A DNA stretch of 7,730 nt from Clostridiales bacterium (lineage in GTDB: Bacteria; Bacillota; Clostridia; Oscillospirales; Oscillospiraceae). The DNA lies in the NCBI GenBank assembly GCA_004553545.1, contig SFLD01000061.1, positions 1-7,730 on the forward strand. The letters are read 5' to 3'. Shown here one piece after another: positions 5,142-7,730 of the stretch; the first letter of the stretch is position 1, and each line of letters starts with the position of its first letter. Below the pieces are notes generated by a model that did not search any database, was not told the origin of the DNA, and worked only from the letters and a program-made list of their open reading frames with translations. The translations under genes and the position numbers were made by a program.

Positions 5142-6029
5142 TCAGGCTTCCTCCCTGGCGGCGGAGGCCCGCATCCGCTGCTGGACCTCCCGGCCGAAGG
5201 GGGTGGCGGCGAGACCGCCCAGGGCGGTCTCCCGCAGCTCCACGGGGATGCGGCTGCCCACGTCCCCCATGCAGTCGATGACCTGGTCCGCCGGGACCCG
5301 GCTCTCGATGCCGGCCAGGGCCATGTCCGCGCAGCTGACGGCGTTCACCGCGCCGATGACGTTCCGCTTGATGCAGGGCACCTCCACCAATCCCGCCACC
5401 GGGTCGCAGACGAGGCCCATGAGGTTTTTCAGGGCCATGGCGCAGGCGCTGGCGATCTGCTGATCGCTGCCGCCCCGGAGGGCGACCAATGCCCCCGCCG
5501 CCATGGCGGAGGCGCTGCCGATCTCCGCCTGGCAGCCGCCGGCGGCGCCGGCGATGCAGGCCCGGCAGCTGATGACGGCCCCGATGCCCGCCGCCACGTA
5601 AAGGGCCTGCAGGATCTTCTCCTCACTGGCCTTCCCCTTCCGGTAGAGGGGGATCAGGACCGCCGGCAGCACGCCGCAGGCCCCCGCCGTGGGGGCCGCC
5701 ACGATCTTGCGCATGCAGGCGTTGCCCTCCCCCACGCAGAGGGCGGCGGCGATGACCTCGCTGAGATAATCCCCGGAGAGGGAATGCCCCTGGGCGGCGA
5801 AGTCCCGCATCTTTCCGCCGTCGCCCCCGGCGAGGCCGCTGAGGCTCCGCCGCCGGGCCTGATAGCTCTCCTCGCTCTCCAGCATGGCGAGCCAGGTCTG
5901 GCGCATCTTCTCCCGGGACGCCTCCGCCGTCACCTGGCGCTGCTCCATGTCGCTTGCCCGGACCACCCGCCAGAAGGGCACGTCCTCCGCCCGGCAGCGG
6001 TCCAGGATCTCCTGGATGGAATCCAGCAT
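5142..6029 (-). CDS. sdaAA: L-serine dehydratase, iron-sulfur-dependent, alpha subunit
   Basis: This is a 295-residue cytosolic protein, the usual size for the separate alpha chain. With the beta chain it converts L-serine to pyruvate and ammonia using an oxygen-sensitive [4Fe-4S] cluster. The cluster cysteines are visible: C166 in GGCQAEIG, C208 in LVCDP and C219 in VEVPC. Their spacing, C-X41-C-X10-C, matches the family pattern. Other family blocks are PTAGACGVLP (113-122) and MGDVGSRIPVELRETALGGLA (254 onward). Its ATG lies one base after the sdaAB stop (TGA-G-ATG), and its GGGGGAGGA Shine-Dalgarno lies inside the end of sdaAB, so translation is coupled and the subunits are made together. 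An iron-sulfur rather than PLP enzyme fits an anaerobic lifestyle. No defects are visible. Confidence 0.96.
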   Translation of the reverse strand: MLDSIQEILDRCRAEDVPFWRVVRASDMEQRQVTAEASREKMRQTWLAMLESEESYQARRRSLSGLAGGDGGKMRDFAAQGHSLSGDYLSEVIAAALCVGEGNACMRKIVAAPTAGACGVLPAVLIPLYRKGKASEEKILQALYVAAGIGAVISCRACIAGAAGGCQAEIGSASAMAAGALVALRGGSDQQIASACAMALKNLMGLVCDPVAGLVEVPCIKRNVIGAVNAVSCADMALAGIESRVPADQVIDCMGDVGSRIPVELRETALGGLAATPFGREVQQRMRASAAREEA

Positions 6030-6030
6030 C

Positions 6031-6699
6031 TCAATCCTCCCCCTTCTCGTAGCAGGTCACCTGGGCCACGCCCGGCAGCTCATCGATGAGCTGCTGCACC
6101 ACCGGCGGCACCACCTGGTCCGTCTCGATGACCATCAGCACCGCGCCGCCCCGGCGGCTGCGGTAAAGACTCATGTTGGCGATGTTGATCTTGGCCCGGG
6201 AGATCTCCCGGGTGACGTTGGCCAGCTCCCCGGAAACGTCCAGGCTGTGGATGATGAGGGTGTTGTAGTCCCCGGTGAAGCCCACATCCACGTCGTCCAG
6301 CTTGTCCACCCGGATGCGTCCCCCGCCCACGGAGGAGGCCTGCATCCGCAGGGTCTTCCCGTCCTCCCCGGTGAGCTCCAGCAGCGCCGTGTTGGGATGG
6401 GCCTCCCGGAGCCGCACCTCGTGGAAGCGGAACTGCAGCCCCTCCTCCGCCGCGACCTCAAAGCTCTGGGGGATCCGGAGGTCATCCGGCTTCATGCCGA
6501 GAAGTCCCGCCACCAGGGCCCGGTCCGTGCCGTGGCCGGGGCCGGTCTCGGCGAAGGAGCCGTGCAGGCCGATCTTCGCCTGCACCGGGCGGCTCCCCAG
6601 CAGCGTCCGGGCCATGGCCCCGATGCGGGCCGCCCCCGCCGTGTGGGAGCTGGAGGGTCCCACCATGATGGGTCCCAGGATGTCAAAGATGTCTACCAT
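6031..6699 (-). CDS. sdaAB: L-serine dehydratase, iron-sulfur-dependent, beta subunit
   Basis: The 222-residue beta chain pairs with SdaAA. Residues 1-140 are the serine dehydratase beta domain, with DILGPIMVGPSSSHTAGAARIG (6-27), GHGTDRALVAGLLG (56-69) and HPNTALLEL (101-109). Residues 147-217 form an ACT domain (LIIHSLDVSGELANVTREI, then INIANMSLYR), a small-molecule binding fold found in the clostridial/Bacillus two-subunit form. It may sense serine or another amino acid; the ligand is not evident. ATG 6699 is chosen for its GGGGAGGA Shine-Dalgarno (6711-6704), 4 bases upstream. The frame stays open far upstream, but that part is antisense to another gene. It is the first gene of the sda operon, transcribed from a promoter at 6775-6803 through a short leader with competing hairpins. 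Confidence 0.96.
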   Translation of the reverse strand: MVDIFDILGPIMVGPSSSHTAGAARIGAMARTLLGSRPVQAKIGLHGSFAETGPGHGTDRALVAGLLGMKPDDLRIPQSFEVAAEEGLQFRFHEVRLREAHPNTALLELTGEDGKTLRMQASSVGGGRIRVDKLDDVDVGFTGDYNTLIIHSLDVSGELANVTREISRAKINIANMSLYRSRRGGAVLMVIETDQVVPPVVQQLIDELPGVAQVTCYEKGED

Positions 6700-6711
6700 T
6701 GCGTCCTCCCC

Positions 6712-6758
6712 TCCGCCCTGGGGGCGGAAGCGTTTTTCCGCCGGGAAAGCCCCGGCGG
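6712..6758 (-). promoter_or_regulatory. sdaAB leader with three overlapping hairpins
   Basis: The roughly 70-base leader holds three stems. A pairs 6751-6758 with 6738-6745 (8 bp, five-base loop). B pairs 6736-6742 with 6723-6729 (7 bp). C pairs 6722-6728 with 6712-6718 (7 bp, three-base loop) and touches the Shine-Dalgarno at 6704-6711. A excludes B, and B excludes C, so A and C can coexist against B alone. That is the layout of an attenuator or translational switch. GC-rich repeats of CCGCC/GGCGG make chance pairing quite possible. Confidence 0.4.
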
Positions 6759-6774
6759 GCGTTGCTGTTGGTCC

Positions 6775-6803
6775 ATCATACCATACCCCGCCGGGGGAAG
6801 CAA
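6775..6803 (-). promoter_or_regulatory. Sigma-A promoter of the sdaAB-sdaAA operon
   Basis: On the minus strand TTGCTT (6803-6798) and TATGAT (6780-6775) are 17 bases apart. The -10 is extended by TATGG, giving the TRTG element known from Gram-positive sigma-A promoters. The transcript would start near 6768. It is divergent from the amidohydrolase promoter, with about 31 bases between the two -35 elements, so a shared regulator could act on both. Confidence 0.8.
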
Positions 6804-6834
6804 GCCTTGGCGCCGGTTTCCGCCCGGATGGCCG

Positions 6835-6863
6835 TTGCAATGCCGCCCGCTTTCTGCTACCAT
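6835..6863 (+). promoter_or_regulatory. Candidate promoter of the 8-oxoguanine deaminase-like gene
   Basis: TTGCAA (6835-6840) and TACCAT (6858-6863) are 17 bases apart, and TG at 6855-6856 makes an extended -10. Transcription would start near 6870. The leader then carries a 6-bp hairpin, CGCGGC-N5-GCCGCG (6878-6894), one base before the AAAGGAG Shine-Dalgarno, which may affect translation. Confidence 0.65.
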
Positions 6864-6909
6864 AGAGGAGAAAGCCACGCGGCCATCCGCCGCGGAAAGG
6901 AGCGTCCCT

Positions 6910-7730
6910 ATGCCCTCTCTCATGATCCGGAACCTTCAGACCATCGTCACCTGCGACGATGCCGACTCCGTCCTCTCCCAGGTGGACCTCTACTGCGAGG
7001 ACGGCGTCCTCCGCGCCATGGGTCCCGACCTGCCCCAGACGGCGGACACGGTCCTGGACGGCAGCCGCTGCATCGCCTATCCCGGTCTCGTGAACACCCA
7101 CCACCACCTCTACCAGGTCTTCTCCCGGAACCTGCCCCAGGTGCAGAACCTGGAGCTCTTCGACTGGCTCACCACCCTCTACGAGATCTGGAAGGGCCTG
7201 GACCGGGAAGTGGTCCGCTTCTCCTCCCTCACCGGCATGGGGGAGCTGATGAAGCACGGCTGCACCACCTGCTTTGACCACCACTACGTCTTCCCCCAGG
7301 GCGCCGGGGACCTGCTGGAAGCCCAGTTCGCCGCAGCGGAGGAGCTGGGCATCCGGATGCACGCCTCCCGGGGCAGCATGGACCTCTCCCGGAAGGACGG
7401 CGGGCTCCCGCCGGACAGCGTGGTCCAGACGGTGGATGAGATCCTGGCGGACTCCCGCCGCTGCATCGAGACCTATCATGACCCCAGCTTCGGCTCCATG
7501 CGCCAGGTGGCCCTGGCCCCCTGCTCTCCCTTCTCTGTCAGCGCCGACCTCCTGCGGCAGAGCGCCCTCCTGGCCCGGCAGTACGGCGTCCGCCTCCACA
7601 CCCACGTGGCGGAGACCAAGGACGAGGAGAACTACACCCTGGCGCGCTGCGGCGTCCGCCCCCTGGAATACATGGCCTCTCTCGGCTGGACCGGCAGCGA
7701 CGTCTGGTACGCCCACGGCATCCACTTCAA
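6910..7730 (+). CDS. 8-oxoguanine deaminase-like amidohydrolase (N-terminal part)
   Basis: The frame runs open from ATG 6910 through the right edge, giving the first 273 residues of a protein that is usually about 450 long. AAAGGAG (6896-6902) lies 7 bases before the start. It is an amidohydrolase-superfamily deaminase. PGLVNTHHHLYQ (58-69) carries the HxH metal ligands (H64, H66). LHTHVAET (229-236) has the third ligand His (H232) and probable catalytic Glu235. WYAHGIHF (266-273) carries the next His (H269); the final Asp lies beyond the window. Blocks such as LFDWLTTLYEIWKGL, RGSMDLSRKDGGLPPDSVV and LAPCSPFSVS are those of 8-oxoguanine deaminases rather than guanine or cytosine deaminases. 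The expected reaction is 8-oxoguanine to urate plus ammonia. Relatives include hydroxyatrazine hydrolases, so other N-heterocycles are possible. A role in purine use alongside the M20 enzyme is inference. Confidence 0.85.
   Translation, partial: MPSLMIRNLQTIVTCDDADSVLSQVDLYCEDGVLRAMGPDLPQTADTVLDGSRCIAYPGLVNTHHHLYQVFSRNLPQVQNLELFDWLTTLYEIWKGLDREVVRFSSLTGMGELMKHGCTTCFDHHYVFPQGAGDLLEAQFAAAEELGIRMHASRGSMDLSRKDGGLPPDSVVQTVDEILADSRRCIETYHDPSFGSMRQVALAPCSPFSVSADLLRQSALLARQYGVRLHTHVAETKDEENYTLARCGVRPLEYMASLGWTGSDVWYAHGIHF

Noticed and set aside
4956..6089. Plus-strand open frame of 377 codons opposite sdaAA
   Set aside because: It is a compositional shadow of sdaAA. The minus frame has the cluster cysteines and complete family motifs.
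5022..6787. Shared TATGGTAT motif upstream of the MerR gene and sdaAB as a common operator
   Set aside because: Both copies coincide with the -10 element and are explained by the TRTG-extended -10 sequence of Gram-positive sigma-A promoters.
6700..7725. Upstream extension of the sdaAB open frame to near the right edge
   Set aside because: This part is antisense to the amidohydrolase gene and to the promoter region. SdaAB homology begins at the ATG at 6699, which has a strong Shine-Dalgarno.

Overview
The window looks like a piece of chromosome from a GC-rich Gram-positive anaerobe of the Clostridia, probably an Oscillospiraceae/Ruminococcaceae-type gut bacterium. This is inferred from the gene content: a SleB-type cell wall hydrolase with a clostridial stalk domain, a split iron-sulfur L-serine dehydratase (SdaAA/SdaAB), and a glycine riboswitch driving an AGCS symporter. 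Codon third positions are strongly G/C, promoters are sigma-A-like with TRTG/TGn extended -10 elements, and Shine-Dalgarno sequences are strong. I see no transposase, integrase, phage gene, tRNA, rRNA or CRISPR array.

Layout. The left edge holds the C-terminus of an M20 hydantoinase/carbamoylase-type hydrolase, closed by a perfect 17-bp terminator (190-227). Next on the plus strand come a secreted SleB-like hydrolase (424-1212) and a TIGR04255-family protein of unknown function (1282-2046). The latter has its own near-consensus promoter (1218-1246) and strong terminator (2053-2091). A noncoding stretch of about 500 bases follows. It contains a promoter (2258-2286), a tandem glycine riboswitch whose first aptamer is reduced (2325-2388) and whose second is canonical (2398-2477), and a terminator hairpin (2516-2552) just before an Na+/alanine-glycine symporter (2583-4001). 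A bidirectional terminator (4065-4095) separates the symporter from the minus-strand block.

Reading from the right, the minus-strand block is sdaAB (6699-6031), sdaAA (6029-5142, one base after the sdaAB stop), and a MerR-family regulator with a GyrI-like effector domain (4969-4100). Divergent from sdaAB, the 5' part of an 8-oxoguanine deaminase-like amidohydrolase (6910 to the window end) runs off the right edge.

How it fits together. The centre is a plausible glycine/serine/alanine module: uptake under glycine-sensing RNA control, and conversion of serine to pyruvate plus ammonia. The two edge genes (M20 hydrolase and 8-oxoguanine deaminase-like enzyme) suggest purine or related N-heterocycle catabolism near by. 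Links between the modules are inference from proximity. I found no clearly new system. The best leads are the reduced first glycine aptamer with its overlapping expression-platform hairpins, the self-contained TIGR04255 unit, and the sdaAB leader with competing hairpins.
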